Below are positions 44,029 through 53,478 of a stretch of 64,000 bases of DNA, one piece after another. The translations under genes and the position numbers were made by a program. Source of the stretch: Acidobacteriota bacterium (lineage in GTDB: Bacteria; Acidobacteriota; Blastocatellia; Pyrinomonadales; Pyrinomonadaceae); NCBI GenBank assembly GCA_003385635.1, contig QQUY01000001.1, positions 1,713,001-1,777,000 of the forward strand, in the 5' to 3' direction. The first letter of the stretch is position 1. The number at the start of each line of letters is the position of its first letter. The notes under the pieces are model-generated. The model worked only from the letters and a program-made list of their open reading frames with translations. It was not told the DNA's origin and did not search any database.

Positions 44029-45042
44029 ATGGAACCCGGAAAAGAAGTTTCACCATTCCTAATATTCGAGACGATCAACGCGTACCAGTCCTCGAACGCT
44101 TTCGCTGCGTGTCTGAAGCTGGATCTGTTTTCTAATATCAAAGCGGAAGGAAGCACGGCGGACGATATCGCATCGGATTGCGGAATGTCGCAGAAAGGCG
44201 CCCGAGTCCTCGCGGATACGATGACGGTGCACGGATTTCTTTCAAAAGAAGGAGGAACTTACAAGCTCACGGAGGTCTCCGAGAAGTTCCTTACGAAAGA
44301 TTCTCCCGCGTATTTAGGCGGCACGGCTCAGTTTCTCTTGACACCTAAACTAACCGAGGGATTCCGGCGGATCGACGAGGCCGCCGTAAAGGGCGGAACC
44401 GTGATCGATGAAGAAGGAACACTTGGTGACGACGACCCGGTTTGGATCGACTTCGCCCGCGGGATGATGCCGATGATGATGCCTTCGGCTATCGCGATCG
44501 CTGACCATCTCGAATGGGAGCGTGACAAGCCTCTGAAGGTGCTCGATATCGCCGCTAGTCACGGCATTTTCGGAATAATGATCGGGCAGAAGTATCCGAA
44601 CGCGCAGATCTACGGAGTGGACTGGAAGAACGTTTTGCCTGTCGCCGAGGAGAACGCGGCGAAGTTCGGGATGGCGGAAAGATACAACAAGATCGAGGGA
44701 TCAGCATTCGAGGTCGATTTTGGCCAGGGATATGACGTGGCGCTTCTGACGAATTTCCTGCACCACTTCAACGCTGAAACGAATTCCAGGCTGATCAAGA
44801 AGATAGGTGAGAGCCTGAACCCTGACGGCGTGATCATCACGCTCGAGTTCATTCCGAATGATGACCGCGTATCGCCTCCGGGAGAAGCGCTCTTTGCGGC
44901 GGTAATGCTTGCGACGACTCCGGAAGGAGACGCCTTCACGTTCAAGGAGCTTGATTCAATGTTCAGGGAAGCCGGGTTCGAGAACAACCGTCAAGTTCCG
45001 CTTCCGCCGACGCCTCAGCACCTGGTCATCTCGACCCGGTAG
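44029..45042 (+). CDS. SAM-dependent O-methyltransferase, acetylserotonin-type
   Basis: 337 residues from ATG 44029 (AGGAG ten bases upstream); upstream in-frame starts fall in the promoter of the divergent VWFA gene. An N-terminal winged-helix dimerisation domain (AFAACLKLDLFSNIKAEGSTADDIASDCGM, VHGFLSKEGGTYKLT) is followed by a Rossmann methyltransferase domain: SAM motif VLDIAASHGIFG near 190, LLTNFLHHF, PDGVIITLEFIPND. Class of plant/bacterial small-molecule O- or C-methyltransferases; substrate unknown. Monocistronic. Confidence 0.9.
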   Translation: MEPGKEVSPFLIFETINAYQSSNAFAACLKLDLFSNIKAEGSTADDIASDCGMSQKGARVLADTMTVHGFLSKEGGTYKLTEVSEKFLTKDSPAYLGGTAQFLLTPKLTEGFRRIDEAAVKGGTVIDEEGTLGDDDPVWIDFARGMMPMMMPSAIAIADHLEWERDKPLKVLDIAASHGIFGIMIGQKYPNAQIYGVDWKNVLPVAEENAAKFGMAERYNKIEGSAFEVDFGQGYDVALLTNFLHHFNAETNSRLIKKIGESLNPDGVIITLEFIPNDDRVSPPGEALFAAVMLATTPEGDAFTFKELDSMFREAGFENNRQVPLPPTPQHLVISTR

Positions 45043-45048
45043 TTCTAC

Positions 45049-45165
45049 TTTGTGACCCTTTGTGAAACCTTTGTGTTCTTCGTGGTTAATTTCCTTTCGA
45101 AATCACGAACATTGAACGAGTTTTTCTACCACAAAGGTCACGAAGGTTTCACAACGGGTCACAAA
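45049..45165. repeat. long imperfect inverted repeat between convergent genes
   Basis: Left arm 45049-45075 (TTTGTGACCCTTTGTGAAAC then CTTTGTG) and right arm 45139-45165 match over 27 bases with two mismatches; each side also has further CACAAAG/CACGAAG units. It lies between the methyltransferase and hutU stops and could terminate both. Confidence 0.75.
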
Positions 45166-45181
45166 GAGCACGAAGGAAGAA

Positions 45182-46828
45182 TCACTTCATCGGCACGATG
45201 ACGCCTTCCTTTTCCGCAAAGTCGATCGCCTCTTCGTAGCCCGCATCTGCGTGCCTGATGACACCCATTCCCGGATCAGACGTGAGCACGCGTTCGATCC
45301 TTTTCGCCGCCTCCGGCGTACCATCCGCGACGATCACCTGTCCTGCGTGAAGTGAGTAGCCGATGCCAACACCGCCGCCGTGATGAAGGCTGACCCATGT
45401 CGCGCCTCCCACGGCGTTGATCATCGCGTTGAGATACACCCAGTCCGCGATCGCGTCCGATCCGTCCTTCATCGCTTCCGTCTCTCTGTTCGGAGAAGCG
45501 ACCGAACCGCAATCAAGGTGGTCACGGCCGATCACGATCGGAGCTTTCAGCTCACCGCTTGCGACCATTTCGTTAAGTTTCAAACCGGCTTTCGATCTTT
45601 CACCGTAGCCAAGCCAGCAGATCCTGGCCGGAAGCCCCTGGAACTCGACCTGCTCCTGCGCCATCGTCAACCATCGCGTAAGGTGATCGTTCTCGGGAAA
45701 GAGGTTCATTATCGCTTGGTCCGTTCTATATATGTCTTCCTTCTCGCCTGAAAGAGCAACCCATCGGAAGGGGCCTTTCCCTTCGCAGAAGAGTGGCCTG
45801 ATATAGGCCGGAACAAATCCCGGATAGTCGAACGCGTTTGGAACGCCGTTGTCCAAGGCCCTCTGTCGCAAGTTGTTTCCGTAATCGAATACGATCGAGC
45901 CGCGCTTCTGAAACTCGAGCATTGCCTCGACATGTTTCGCCATCGAGTCCATCGCGCGACGCTCGTATTGGGCTTGATCGGACTTTCTGAGATCGTCCGC
46001 TTCTTCCAGTGAGAGGCCTTCGGGGATATAGCCGAAAAGAACGTCGTGAGCGGATGTCTGGTCGGTGACGATATCAGGAACAATTCCCCGCTCAAGGATT
46101 TGGTGATGGACTTCCGCGGCATTTCCAAGCAACGCCACAGAAAGCGCCTCACCGTTCGCGGCCGCGGCCCGGACCATTTCAAGTGCTTCGTCGAGATCGT
46201 CCGACCCGCGATCGACCTGTTTCAGATTCAGGCGCCTTTCGATACGCCACGGATCCACATCGACAAGAAGCCCCGCTCCGCCGTTGAACGTGATCGCCTG
46301 CGCCTGTGCGCCCCCCATTTCGCCGAGGCCCGCAGTCAGCACGACCTTCCCTTTCAGAGAACTCCATCCCTTTTGCCTAGCAAGCGATCCAAAGGTTTCG
46401 TACGTGCCTTGAAGGATTCCCTGTGTGCCTATGTAGATCCAGCTTCCGGCGGTCATCTGGCCGTACATCATCAAGCCTTCGCGCTCGTATTCGTCAAATT
46501 GTTCCTGTGTTGCCCAGTGCGGAACGATGTTCGAATTGGCAAGAAGGACCTTTGGCGCGTCGAGGTGCGATCTAAAAACTCCGACCGGCTTTCCTGACTG
46601 AACAAGTAAAGTCTCGTCGTCTTCAAGGCTCTTTAGGCTCTCGAGGATCGCGTCGAAACTCTCCCAATCACGCGCTGCCTTTCCGCGCCCTCCGTAAACG
46701 ATCAGGTTGTCCGGATCAAACGCTACATCCGGATCAAGATTGTTCTGGATCATCCTGTAAGCGGCCTCGGTCAGCCAGCTTTTACAGGTTAGCTCTGTCC
46801 CGCGCGGAGCGCGCACTTCACGTTTCAT
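45182..46828 (-). CDS. hutU: urocanate hydratase
   Basis: 548 residues from ATG 46828. Hallmarks: [49 protein letters not shown] (NAD-binding), [45 protein letters not shown]. Adds water to urocanate to form imidazolonepropionate, using NAD+ as a bound cofactor. Its start overlaps the stop of the DUF2784 gene by 11 bases, so the two are cotranscribed. Confidence 0.96.
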   Translation of the reverse strand: MKREVRAPRGTELTCKSWLTEAAYRMIQNNLDPDVAFDPDNLIVYGGRGKAARDWESFDAILESLKSLEDDETLLVQSGKPVGVFRSHLDAPKVLLANSNIVPHWATQEQFDEYEREGLMMYGQMTAGSWIYIGTQGILQGTYETFGSLARQKGWSSLKGKVVLTAGLGEMGGAQAQAITFNGGAGLLVDVDPWRIERRLNLKQVDRGSDDLDEALEMVRAAAANGEALSVALLGNAAEVHHQILERGIVPDIVTDQTSAHDVLFGYIPEGLSLEEADDLRKSDQAQYERRAMDSMAKHVEAMLEFQKRGSIVFDYGNNLRQRALDNGVPNAFDYPGFVPAYIRPLFCEGKGPFRWVALSGEKEDIYRTDQAIMNLFPENDHLTRWLTMAQEQVEFQGLPARICWLGYGERSKAGLKLNEMVASGELKAPIVIGRDHLDCGSVASPNRETEAMKDGSDAIADWVYLNAMINAVGGATWVSLHHGGGVGIGYSLHAGQVIVADGTPEAAKRIERVLTSDPGMGVIRHADAGYEEAIDFAEKEGVIVPMK

Positions 46829-47204
46829 AAGGTCTACTTGTAAATGCCAACGATCCGTTCCGCAATAGGAATGCGTAGATCGCAATGTTGACAATCGCCA
46901 GCAAGACGCCGAGCACGATGTGAGATTCGGGCGGCAGTCCGGGATAAATGATCTTGGAAAGGAGATGATCGATCAGCCCTGCTTCGTATCCCGCCTGACC
47001 GGCCATCGTTCTGAAGTAATTCTCGAGTCTGGTCAAAGGACAGGAAAGCATCAGAAACTCAACGAGAAACGACCACACGAGTGCCAACACGTGAAGCATC
47101 CACGCCCTCGGCCATTTGAGAGAGAGCAGTCCCCCGATGATCGCAAACACTATGAATGCGAGGTGAAGGATCAAAACCAGATTGGCAAGTGATGCGTAGA
47201 ACAT
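46818..47204 (-). CDS. DUF2784 membrane protein
   Basis: 128 residues. About three to four transmembrane helices ([62 protein letters not shown]) with the conserved middle [34 protein letters not shown] typical of DUF2784 proteins. Function unknown. Stop overlaps the hutU start by 11 bases, an unexpected partner for a histidine-breakdown enzyme. Confidence 0.9.
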   Translation of the reverse strand: MFYASLANLVLILHLAFIVFAIIGGLLSLKWPRAWMLHVLALVWSFLVEFLMLSCPLTRLENYFRTMAGQAGYEAGLIDHLLSKIIYPGLPPESHIVLGVLLAIVNIAIYAFLLRNGSLAFTSRPYET

Positions 47205-47346
47205 ACGTTCCTGCCGCCACTTCGGACTAAATGGCTATTCTCGAATGGTCCCGGATTACGGTATGATTATCTTCATTTTCCGCTGACCGTTCAACAGACT
47301 CGCTCCCGGCGAAGTCTGAAAACCGATGACTAAAGAGGTAGTTCCT

Positions 47347-47835
47347 ATGCGTTCAATTCGATTGTCTGTTTCCGCTCTGATCCTTTTTACTTGCTTGTTC
47401 GCAGTTTCTATATCTGCCCAGAACGGCTCCGAACCGCCGTCAAATCCGAATTATGACGCCGAGCTGGCGAAAAGGCTCGGTGCCGATGAACTCGGTATGC
47501 GTAGTTACGTTTTCTGCGTGCTGAAGACCGGACCTGCGAAGATCGAGGATGCTGCGAGACGGAGCGAACTGTTTCGCGGCCACTTCTCGAATATGGGCAA
47601 GCTCGCGGAAGCGGGAAAGCTGGTTCTTGCGGGGCCCTTCGGAGATGCCGAGCCTTGGCGCGGAATGTACATATTTAACGTAACGACGATCGAAGAGGCC
47701 GAGGAGCTCGTAAAAACTGACCCAGCCGTGGAGGCGGGGATCTTTGTGTATGAGCTGAAGAAGCTGTACGGAAGCGCGGCCTTGATGCAGGTCAACGAGA
47801 TACACTCGAAGATCCACAAGAAGAAGATCGAGTGA
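47347..47835 (+). CDS. YciI-like protein, exported
   Basis: 162 residues from ATG 47347 (GAGG upstream). Signal peptide to ~23 (LIRLSVSALILFTCLFAVSISAQ-like), unusual for this family, which is mostly cytoplasmic. YCII domain ~45-145: YVFCVLKTGPAKIED, HFSNMGKLAEAGKLVLAGPF, GMYIFNVTTIEEAEELVKTDPAVEAGIFVYEL. YciI folds like ferredoxin-like dimeric alpha-beta-barrel proteins; function unknown. A heptamer array follows its stop codon. Confidence 0.87.
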   Translation: MRSIRLSVSALILFTCLFAVSISAQNGSEPPSNPNYDAELAKRLGADELGMRSYVFCVLKTGPAKIEDAARRSELFRGHFSNMGKLAEAGKLVLAGPFGDAEPWRGMYIFNVTTIEEAEELVKTDPAVEAGIFVYELKKLYGSAALMQVNEIHSKIHKKKIE

Positions 47836-47840
47836 GAGAA

Positions 47841-47918
47841 GTCAGAAGTCAGAAGTCAGAAGTCAGAAGTCAGAAAGATATCAAATTTCTGAAATTTGAA
47901 ATCTGCAATTTGACATCC
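47841..47918 (+). repeat. heptamer array after the YciI stop codon
   Basis: Five identical GTCAGAA units (47841-47875) begin five bases after the TGA, then degenerate AT-rich units (AATTTGA, AATCTGC). Same sense as the gene. Confidence 0.9.
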
Positions 47919-47936
47919 GTGCGAAGCACGATCTCA

Positions 47937-47959
47937 GTTTAGAGCAGCGCTTGCGCTGC
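47937..47959 (+). repeat. GTTTAGA-palindrome repeat
   Basis: Identical to 26677-26699; core GCAGCGCTTGCGCTGC. Confidence 0.8.
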
Positions 47960-47994
47960 CGTGAGCGGAACGAAATGTTGACGATGTAGAAGGA

Positions 47995-48077
47995 CGCCGC
48001 TACGCGGCGATGGGTTCGGGTGGGCATCGTATCCCGGTCTAAAGACCGGGGCTAAGCTACATCGTCCCTACGGGACG
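47995..48077 (+). repeat. dispersed hairpin element, copy 2
   Basis: Hairpins CGCCGCTACGCGGCG, CCGGTCTAAAGACCGG and CGTCCCTACGGGACG in order. Closely matches 61600-61684. Confidence 0.8.
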
Positions 48078-48199
48078 GCCTAGATTCTTCTAACTTTGAA
48101 CCGCTGAACTTTGAATGTTGCTAAATGAGACTTACTCGAAACTCGGAATTAGGAGCTTATTTCGGTCGCGTTTCCGCCACATTCCGCGGCCGGAAGCTA

Positions 48200-48300
48200 T
48201 CTGGAATTTGGAATCTGAAATCTGAGATCACAAAGCGTAGCGAAGTGCGTTTGAACCTTGAACTTTACCTGGAACTTAAGACGTGGAACCCGGAACTCGC
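48200..48300. repeat. degenerate heptamer array
   Basis: Runs such as TGGAATT, TGGAATC, TGAAATC, TGAGATC and later TTGAACC, TTGAACT, GAACCCG, GAACTCG, upstream of the tRNA gene. Confidence 0.6.
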
Positions 48301-48378
48301 AATCTCCTTTCTTGACATCCCCCACTCGCCTCGGTACTCTAGCAGTTCGCTTTTTACCGGGCGAGTTTTTTATTTTAC

Positions 48379-48453
48379 AGGCACTTAGCTCAGTGGTAGA
48401 GCGCTACCTTGACACGGTAGAGGTCAGCAGTTCAACTCTGCTAGTGCCTACCA
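48379..48453 (+). tRNA. tRNA-Val (GAC anticodon), CCA encoded
   Basis: Acceptor AGGCACT pairs with AGTGCCT, D stem GCTC/GAGC, anticodon stem CTACC/GGTAG with loop TTGACAC (anticodon GAC), T arm AGCAG-TTCAACT-CTGCT. Discriminator A at 48450, CCA at 48451-48453. The T loop has TTCAACT rather than the usual TTCGANT. Confidence 0.95.
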
Positions 48454-48735
48454 TTTGAGACAGATAGCCGAAGGGGCATCCGGCTCCCGAGGCTGACACT
48501 TTTGGCAAGATGCCGAGAAAGAACTTTGCGTTTTTGACATCAACTACGACGTGCTTCCAAGCACGGTAAACGGGCGTGTGTAAATACTCGCCGGGCAAAG
48601 TCGCTCTTGTCAGATCAGATCATTTAGTAGTTGCGGAAATTCCTGGACACCCGGTCTTATCCCAGAGCTAACCCGGCGGTTGGATTGTTGGACAGGTGTG
48701 CGCCTTTTGGGCGTTGAATTTCCGGAGAAGGGTCA
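48454..48735 (+). other. long leader of thrS
   Basis: 282 bases between the tRNA and thrS with no gene. It contains a CGTGCTT/AAGCACG hairpin near 48549-48564. No T-box signature was recognised. A GGAG ribosome-binding site precedes the thrS ATG. It may hold the promoter of the thrS-infC-rpmI-rplT unit and its autoregulatory structure. Confidence 0.5.
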
Positions 48736-50703
48736 ATGAGCGAGATAAACGTCAAGTACGGCGGCGAAAGCGGTTCCGTCCCCGGCGGAAGCACCGTTTT
48801 CGACGCCATCAAGCAGTTCGACCGCGACGCGTCCAAGAAGGCTCTCGCGGCGAAAGTAAATGGTGAGGAATACGACCTCGGCCGGGAGCTTCCCGTGAAT
48901 GGGGATCTCGAGATCGAGGCGATCGTTCCCGATACGAGGGACGGGCTCGAAGTCCTGAGGCATTCGACCGCGCATTTGCTTGCTGCGGCGGTCCTTGATC
49001 TTTATCCGGGAACCAAGCTGGGCATTGGACCCGCTTTGCTTGACGATCCCCGTTACGGCTTCTTCTACGACGTCATAACGCCTGAGCCTCTTTCTGTTGA
49101 CGATCTGCCGCAGATAGAGAAGCGTATGCTTCAGATGGCCAAACGAAATCTGAAGTATCGCCGCGAGGATGTTTCAAAGGCGAAGATCCTGGACATCTTT
49201 GAAGACCGGAAAGAGCCCTTGAAATGCGAGCTGATCGACGAGAAGGTCGAAGGCGAAGCGAGCATCTATTATATCGACGATTCACCGTTCATAGACTTTT
49301 GTCTGGGCCCGCACGTCCCGCACACCGGAAAGCTAAAGGCTTTCAAGCTTCTGGCGATCGCCGGCGCTTACTGGAAAGGCGATGCGGAGCGCGAGCAGAT
49401 GCAGAGGATCTACGGGACCGCTTTCTTCACCAAGGAAGAGCTTGATTCGTGGCTGAAACAGCGCGAGGAAGCGGCAAAACGCGATCACAGGAAGCTTGCG
49501 CAGGAACTCGATCTTTTCTCGATCCAGGAGGATTACGGCCAGGGCCTTATTTTATGGCACGCGAAGGGCGGGATCGTTCGGATGGAGATGGAAAACTACC
49601 TGAAGGAGAAGCTGAGCGATTACGGCTACAGTTTTGTGTATACCCCGCACATCGCAAAGCGCGACCTTTGGAAGATCAGCGGCCACGAGGACAATTACGC
49701 CGATTCCATGTATTCGCCAACCAGCATCGAGGATGTTGAGTACAGGCTGAAGCCTATGAACTGTCCGCTTCACATAGGCATCTACAAATCCTCGATGCGG
49801 TCTTACAGGGACCTTCCGCAAAGGTACTCCGAAATGGGTACCGTCTACAGAGCGGAGCTTTCGGGCACCCTTCACGGGCTTATGAGGGTCCGCGGTTTCA
49901 CTGTTGACGATGCTCATCTGTTCGTTCGGCCCGACCAGGTTCTAAAAGAAGTGGGCGACTGCCTTGATTTCGCGATCGAGGTCTTTGAGACCTTTGGATT
50001 CGACAAGGTGATATTTGAGCTCTCCGTTAGAGGTGAAGCGGAGAACAAGAAGTTTCTTGGCAAGGACAAGGACTGGGAACAGGCCGAGGAATCGCTCGCA
50101 GCGGCGCTTAACGAAAGGAAAATCGAATTTGAAAGGATCGAAGGCGAAGCCGCATTTTACGGCCCGAAGATCGACATCCAGATCGAGGACGCGATAGGCA
50201 GGACCTGGCAGCTTGGAACGATCCAGGTCGATTTCAATCTTCCGGAGCGATTCGGCCTAGAATATATAGGCGAGGACAACTCGCCGCACAGGCCGTATAT
50301 GATCCACCGGGCGCTGTTTGGCTCGATAGAGAGGTTTTTCGGCGTGATGCTGGAGCATTTCGGCGGAGCGCTTCCCTTGTGGCTCGCACCGGTTCAGGTC
50401 GCAGTCTTGCCGATCACCGACCGGATCAACGATTACGCGGAAGAGGTAGCTTCAAAGTTGAAGAATGCCGGGATCCGGGTCGAGGCGAATCTCAGAAGCG
50501 ACAAGATCGGCGCCAAGATCCGCGAGGCTCAGCTTCAGAAGGTACCCTTTATGCTGATCGTCGGCGACCAGGAGAAGGAGTCCGGGCTTGTCGCGGTCAG
50601 AGAACGTGCAAAAGGAGATCTCGGAACCATGGAGACCGATGAGTTCGTAGGTCGCGTTTCGAGCCTGAAAGCGATCCGGGCGATCGCCAATGACCATTTT
50701 TAA
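48736..50703 (+). CDS. thrS: threonyl-tRNA synthetase
   Basis: 655 residues. N-terminal TGS domain 1-60, editing domain with HSTAHLLAAAV and HVPHTGKLKAFKL, catalytic class II core with MNCPLHIGIYKS, RYSEMGTVYRAELSGTLHGLMRVRGFTVDDAH, RPYMIHRALFGSIERF, and the C-terminal anticodon-binding domain. Charges tRNA-Thr. First gene of the conserved thrS-infC-rpmI-rplT-pheS order. The SD is GGAG, 7-8 bases before ATG. Confidence 0.97.
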   Translation: MSEINVKYGGESGSVPGGSTVFDAIKQFDRDASKKALAAKVNGEEYDLGRELPVNGDLEIEAIVPDTRDGLEVLRHSTAHLLAAAVLDLYPGTKLGIGPALLDDPRYGFFYDVITPEPLSVDDLPQIEKRMLQMAKRNLKYRREDVSKAKILDIFEDRKEPLKCELIDEKVEGEASIYYIDDSPFIDFCLGPHVPHTGKLKAFKLLAIAGAYWKGDAEREQMQRIYGTAFFTKEELDSWLKQREEAAKRDHRKLAQELDLFSIQEDYGQGLILWHAKGGIVRMEMENYLKEKLSDYGYSFVYTPHIAKRDLWKISGHEDNYADSMYSPTSIEDVEYRLKPMNCPLHIGIYKSSMRSYRDLPQRYSEMGTVYRAELSGTLHGLMRVRGFTVDDAHLFVRPDQVLKEVGDCLDFAIEVFETFGFDKVIFELSVRGEAENKKFLGKDKDWEQAEESLAAALNERKIEFERIEGEAAFYGPKIDIQIEDAIGRTWQLGTIQVDFNLPERFGLEYIGEDNSPHRPYMIHRALFGSIERFFGVMLEHFGGALPLWLAPVQVAVLPITDRINDYAEEVASKLKNAGIRVEANLRSDKIGAKIREAQLQKVPFMLIVGDQEKESGLVAVRERAKGDLGTMETDEFVGRVSSLKAIRAIANDHF

Positions 50704-50832
50704 GGAAGTTCTAAGCCCGATTTTATGGCATTTGGAGGCTCCTTAAGATAGAATCTTGGACTGCCGCGGACGTTCGAAAGCCGGGGTAACTGAAAAAGCT
50801 GACAATGGAAGACGAAATACGGAGGTGCAGAG

Positions 50833-51390
50833 ATAGCTAGAAGATTTAGCAGAAACCGCGGCAAGAGGTTCCGCGGACCGAAACACAGAACGAACGAGCG
50901 CATACGGATTCCTTCGGTGCGTGTCGTGAACGAAGACGGCGAACAGATCGGAGTGATGGACACCAGGGACGCAATCGCGAGGGCCCGGGAGGTGGGCCTC
51001 GATCTGGTTGAGATCGCCCCGCAGGCGAAACCGCCTGTCTGCAAGATAATCGATTACGGTAAATTCCTGTACGAAGAGAAGAAGAAGAAACAGGAAGCCA
51101 AGAAGAAGCAGACGACGGTCAGCGTTAAAGAGATCAAATTCCGGCCCGCGACCGATGACCACGATTATGGTTACAGGGCCAAGCGCGCTTACGGCTGGCT
51201 TGAAGAAGGAGACAAGGTACGCGCGACAATAGCATTCAGGGGACGGGAGATGTCCCACAGGGAGCTCGGAAGAGCGATTTTGGAAAGGCTGGCAGAGGAG
51301 CTGTCAGAAGTGGGCGAGATCGAGGTGCACCCGAAAATGGAGGGATACCAGATGTTTACGATCTTCGCCCCGAAAAAGACGAAAAAGTAG
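50833..51390 (+). CDS. infC: translation initiation factor IF-3, AUA start
   Basis: 185 residues if translation starts at ATA 50833. GGAGG lies exactly seven bases upstream (50821-50825). Between the in-frame TGA upstream and GTG/ATG codons inside the conserved N-domain ([10 protein letters not shown]) there is no ATG, GTG or TTG, and a start at 50917 would drop the N-terminal ~28 residues ([24 protein letters not shown]). Many infC genes use a rare start codon, so that IF-3, which rejects such starts, represses its own synthesis. Domains: N-domain ~25-95, [22 protein letters not shown]-domain to the end. Confidence 0.92.
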   Translation: MARRFSRNRGKRFRGPKHRTNERIRIPSVRVVNEDGEQIGVMDTRDAIARAREVGLDLVEIAPQAKPPVCKIIDYGKFLYEEKKKKQEAKKKQTTVSVKEIKFRPATDDHDYGYRAKRAYGWLEEGDKVRATIAFRGREMSHRELGRAILERLAEELSEVGEIEVHPKMEGYQMFTIFAPKKTKK

Positions 51391-51409
51391 TACTGGAAGG
51401 TCTGAGATT

Positions 51410-51613
51410 ATGCCTAAACTAAAAACACATAAGGGCGCTGCAAAGCGCTTCCGCAGAACTGCCACCGGCAAATTCAAACGCGGAAAATCGCACGCCCGCC
51501 ACATATTGACGAAGAAATCGACAAAACGGAAACGAAAGCTCGATATCGACACTTATGTATCTAAAGCCGACCAGAAACTGGTCGAGGAAATGCTGCCGTA
51601 CGGAAGAAACTAG
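51410..51613 (+). CDS. rpmI: 50S ribosomal protein L35
   Basis: 67 residues: [14 protein letters not shown] start, then [21 protein letters not shown], all typical of L35. Lies 19 bases after infC and 63 bases before rplT in the standard order. Confidence 0.98.
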   Translation: MPKLKTHKGAAKRFRRTATGKFKRGKSHARHILTKKSTKRKRKLDIDTYVSKADQKLVEEMLPYGRN

Positions 51614-51676
51614 TCAGGCAGCACTGCCGGGTGGTAGCCCGGTGAGACCGAAATCTGATCGGGGAGTCATTTAACA

Positions 51677-52048
51677 ATGCCAAGAGTAAAACGAGGAAAT
51701 AAACGCCTTAACAAGAGGAAGAAGATCCTCTCGATGGCCAAAGGCTATCGCGGCAACAAGTCGAAGCTGTACCGCCATGCGAAGGAAAGCGTTGAGAAGG
51801 CGCTGCAGTATTCGTACGTCGGCCGAAAGAGGAAGAAGAGGGATTTTCGCCGGCTTTGGATCGTCAGGATCAACGCCGCGGCCCGCAATCACGGGATGAG
51901 CTATTCGCAGTTCATGCACGGCGTGAAACTCGCGGAGATAGAGCTCGACCGAAAGGTCCTGGCAGATCTCGCGGTAAAGCAGCCCGAGGCTTTTGAGGTG
52001 ATCGCCGGAAAAGCCAAGGACGCTATCGAGAACAACGGCAAGGCCTGA
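51677..52048 (+). CDS. rplT: 50S ribosomal protein L20
   Basis: 123 residues. N-terminal basic tail ([27 protein letters not shown]), then [29 protein letters not shown]. Needed for early assembly of the large subunit; in several bacteria it also represses its own infC-rpmI-rplT mRNA. Confidence 0.98.
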   Translation: MPRVKRGNKRLNKRKKILSMAKGYRGNKSKLYRHAKESVEKALQYSYVGRKRKKRDFRRLWIVRINAAARNHGMSYSQFMHGVKLAEIELDRKVLADLAVKQPEAFEVIAGKAKDAIENNGKA

Positions 52049-52077
52049 ACGGGCTCTTGACCGTCCACACTTAACCG

Positions 52078-52123
52078 GCACAGGCAGATTCGATGAAACG
52101 GATCGGCCTGTGCATTTGATTTT
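52078..52123 (+). terminator. strong hairpin between rplT and pheS, terminator or attenuator
   Basis: Stem GCACAGGC (52078-52085) with GCCTGTGC (52106-52113), continued inward by GATTCG/CGGATC, loop ATGAAA, then ATTTGATTTT. It sits ahead of pheS, where attenuation is known in other bacteria; no leader peptide was seen. Confidence 0.7.
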
Positions 52124-52138
52124 CAGGGCAGGTGCCCG

Positions 52139-53254
52139 TTGTCGGCTAGAGATATGCAGGAAGAGAAAGCCCAGATTGAAGAGATCAGGGATAACTTCGC
52201 CGCTGAGTTCCGTCGCTTCGTCGATTTGCGCAAACAGGACTTCAAAGATCTGACGCTTTCAGCCGCGGAAGCCGTGAAGAAAGAGATCGAAGAGGTCCGG
52301 ATCCGTCACACAGGCAAGAAGAGCCCTCTCTCGGGAGCCAAACGCCTGATCGGAAAGATCGAGCCTGAACATCGGGCGGAGTTCGGAAAATTCGTACAAA
52401 CGGTTGGCTCTGATATAGAGTCAGCCCTCGACGAGGTCGAGGATCAGCTGGGGAGATACCTTCTCAAGGCCCGGACGGAGCGGGATACGATCGATGTGAC
52501 GCTTCCCGGTCGCCGGCCGAAACCTGGGCATCTGCATCCGATCACGTTGCTTAGGCAGAGGATCGAGGACATTTTCGTTTCGATGGGCTATGCGATCGAG
52601 GACGATCGCGAGATCGAGACGGACTATTACAATTTTGATGCGCTGAACATTCCTGAACACCACCCTGCACGCGAATCCCAGGACACGTTCTACACGACAG
52701 ACGGCTTTGCCCTGCGCTCACAAACGTCAACGGTCCAGATCCGCGCTATGGAACGTCGAGGGGTACCCATCCGCATCATCGCGCCGGGTCGCGTTTTCCG
52801 TCGGGATACGCCCGACCAGACACATACCCCCATGTTTCACCAGATCGAAGGCCTTTGCGTCGACAAGGGCATCAACATGGGCCACCTCAAGGGCACCGTG
52901 ACCGAGTGGCTTCGAAGGATGTACGGAAAAGATACCCGCACTCGCTTCAGGCCGAGTTATTTCCCCTTTACCGAACCAAGCGCGGAATTCGATTTTTCCT
53001 GCTTCAAATGCGATGGAAGCGGTGAATTTGAAGAATCGAAATGCGGGACCTGTCGGGGATCCGGATGGATCGAGCTGGGCGGATGTGGAATGGTTCATCC
53101 GAACGTCCTGGAAAATTGCGGCGTGGACCACAAGGTCTACTCCGGTTTTGCTTTCGGTTTCGGTCTTGAACGAATGTGCGCGCTGATGTACTCCCTCGAC
53201 GACATTCGACTGATGTTCGACAACGACATCCGCTTCCTTGAACAATTCCGCTAG
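52139..53254 (+). CDS. pheS: phenylalanyl-tRNA synthetase alpha subunit
   Basis: 371 residues from TTG 52139 (AGG seven bases before it); ATG 52154 is the alternative. N-terminal coiled coil 1-90, then the class II catalytic core: [70 protein letters not shown] Cys pair insert [17 protein letters not shown] precedes [10 protein letters not shown], as in many bacterial alpha subunits. Forms an alpha2-beta2 enzyme with PheT, whose gene is not adjacent (57184). Confidence 0.95.
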   Translation: MSARDMQEEKAQIEEIRDNFAAEFRRFVDLRKQDFKDLTLSAAEAVKKEIEEVRIRHTGKKSPLSGAKRLIGKIEPEHRAEFGKFVQTVGSDIESALDEVEDQLGRYLLKARTERDTIDVTLPGRRPKPGHLHPITLLRQRIEDIFVSMGYAIEDDREIETDYYNFDALNIPEHHPARESQDTFYTTDGFALRSQTSTVQIRAMERRGVPIRIIAPGRVFRRDTPDQTHTPMFHQIEGLCVDKGINMGHLKGTVTEWLRRMYGKDTRTRFRPSYFPFTEPSAEFDFSCFKCDGSGEFEESKCGTCRGSGWIELGGCGMVHPNVLENCGVDHKVYSGFAFGFGLERMCALMYSLDDIRLMFDNDIRFLEQFR

Positions 53255-53270
53255 GAAAATAGTTCCCAGA

Positions 53271-53304
53271 ATGGCCGCTTCGAGCGGCCGTTTCTCCTTT
53301 TTCC
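53271..53304 (+). terminator. intrinsic terminator after pheS
   Basis: 7-bp stem GGCCGCT/AGCGGCC (53273-53279 with 53283-53289), loop TCG, followed by GTTTCTCCTTTTT. Confidence 0.8.
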
Positions 53305-53478
53305 ATAAGCACTTTCCCCTTGCCAAGATCTATTTAGCTGTTTTACAATGTACAACGCGGTTGATCGCCGCAAATCGGCATTCATTCCCAGCCAGATCTA
53401 TCGCCAACCCCGGAGTACCTCCCAGTCAGATCGTCCCGGGAATCCTCGTTTCGAGCCCGCGCCACTTCGTCCTTTCAA

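Larger units (their letters stand above)
47836..48378. other. 543-base gap upstream of tRNA-Val: repeats only
   Basis: Heptamer array (47841-47918), GTTTAGA palindrome (47937), hairpin element (47995-48077), a fragment of the GGAAACGCGACC repeat (48163-48178) and degenerate heptamers (48200-48300). No protein-like frame. Confidence 0.75.

Noticed and set aside
48454-48735. T-box riboswitch in the thrS leader
   Set aside because: I could not find a T-box sequence or a specifier loop; left as an unassigned leader.
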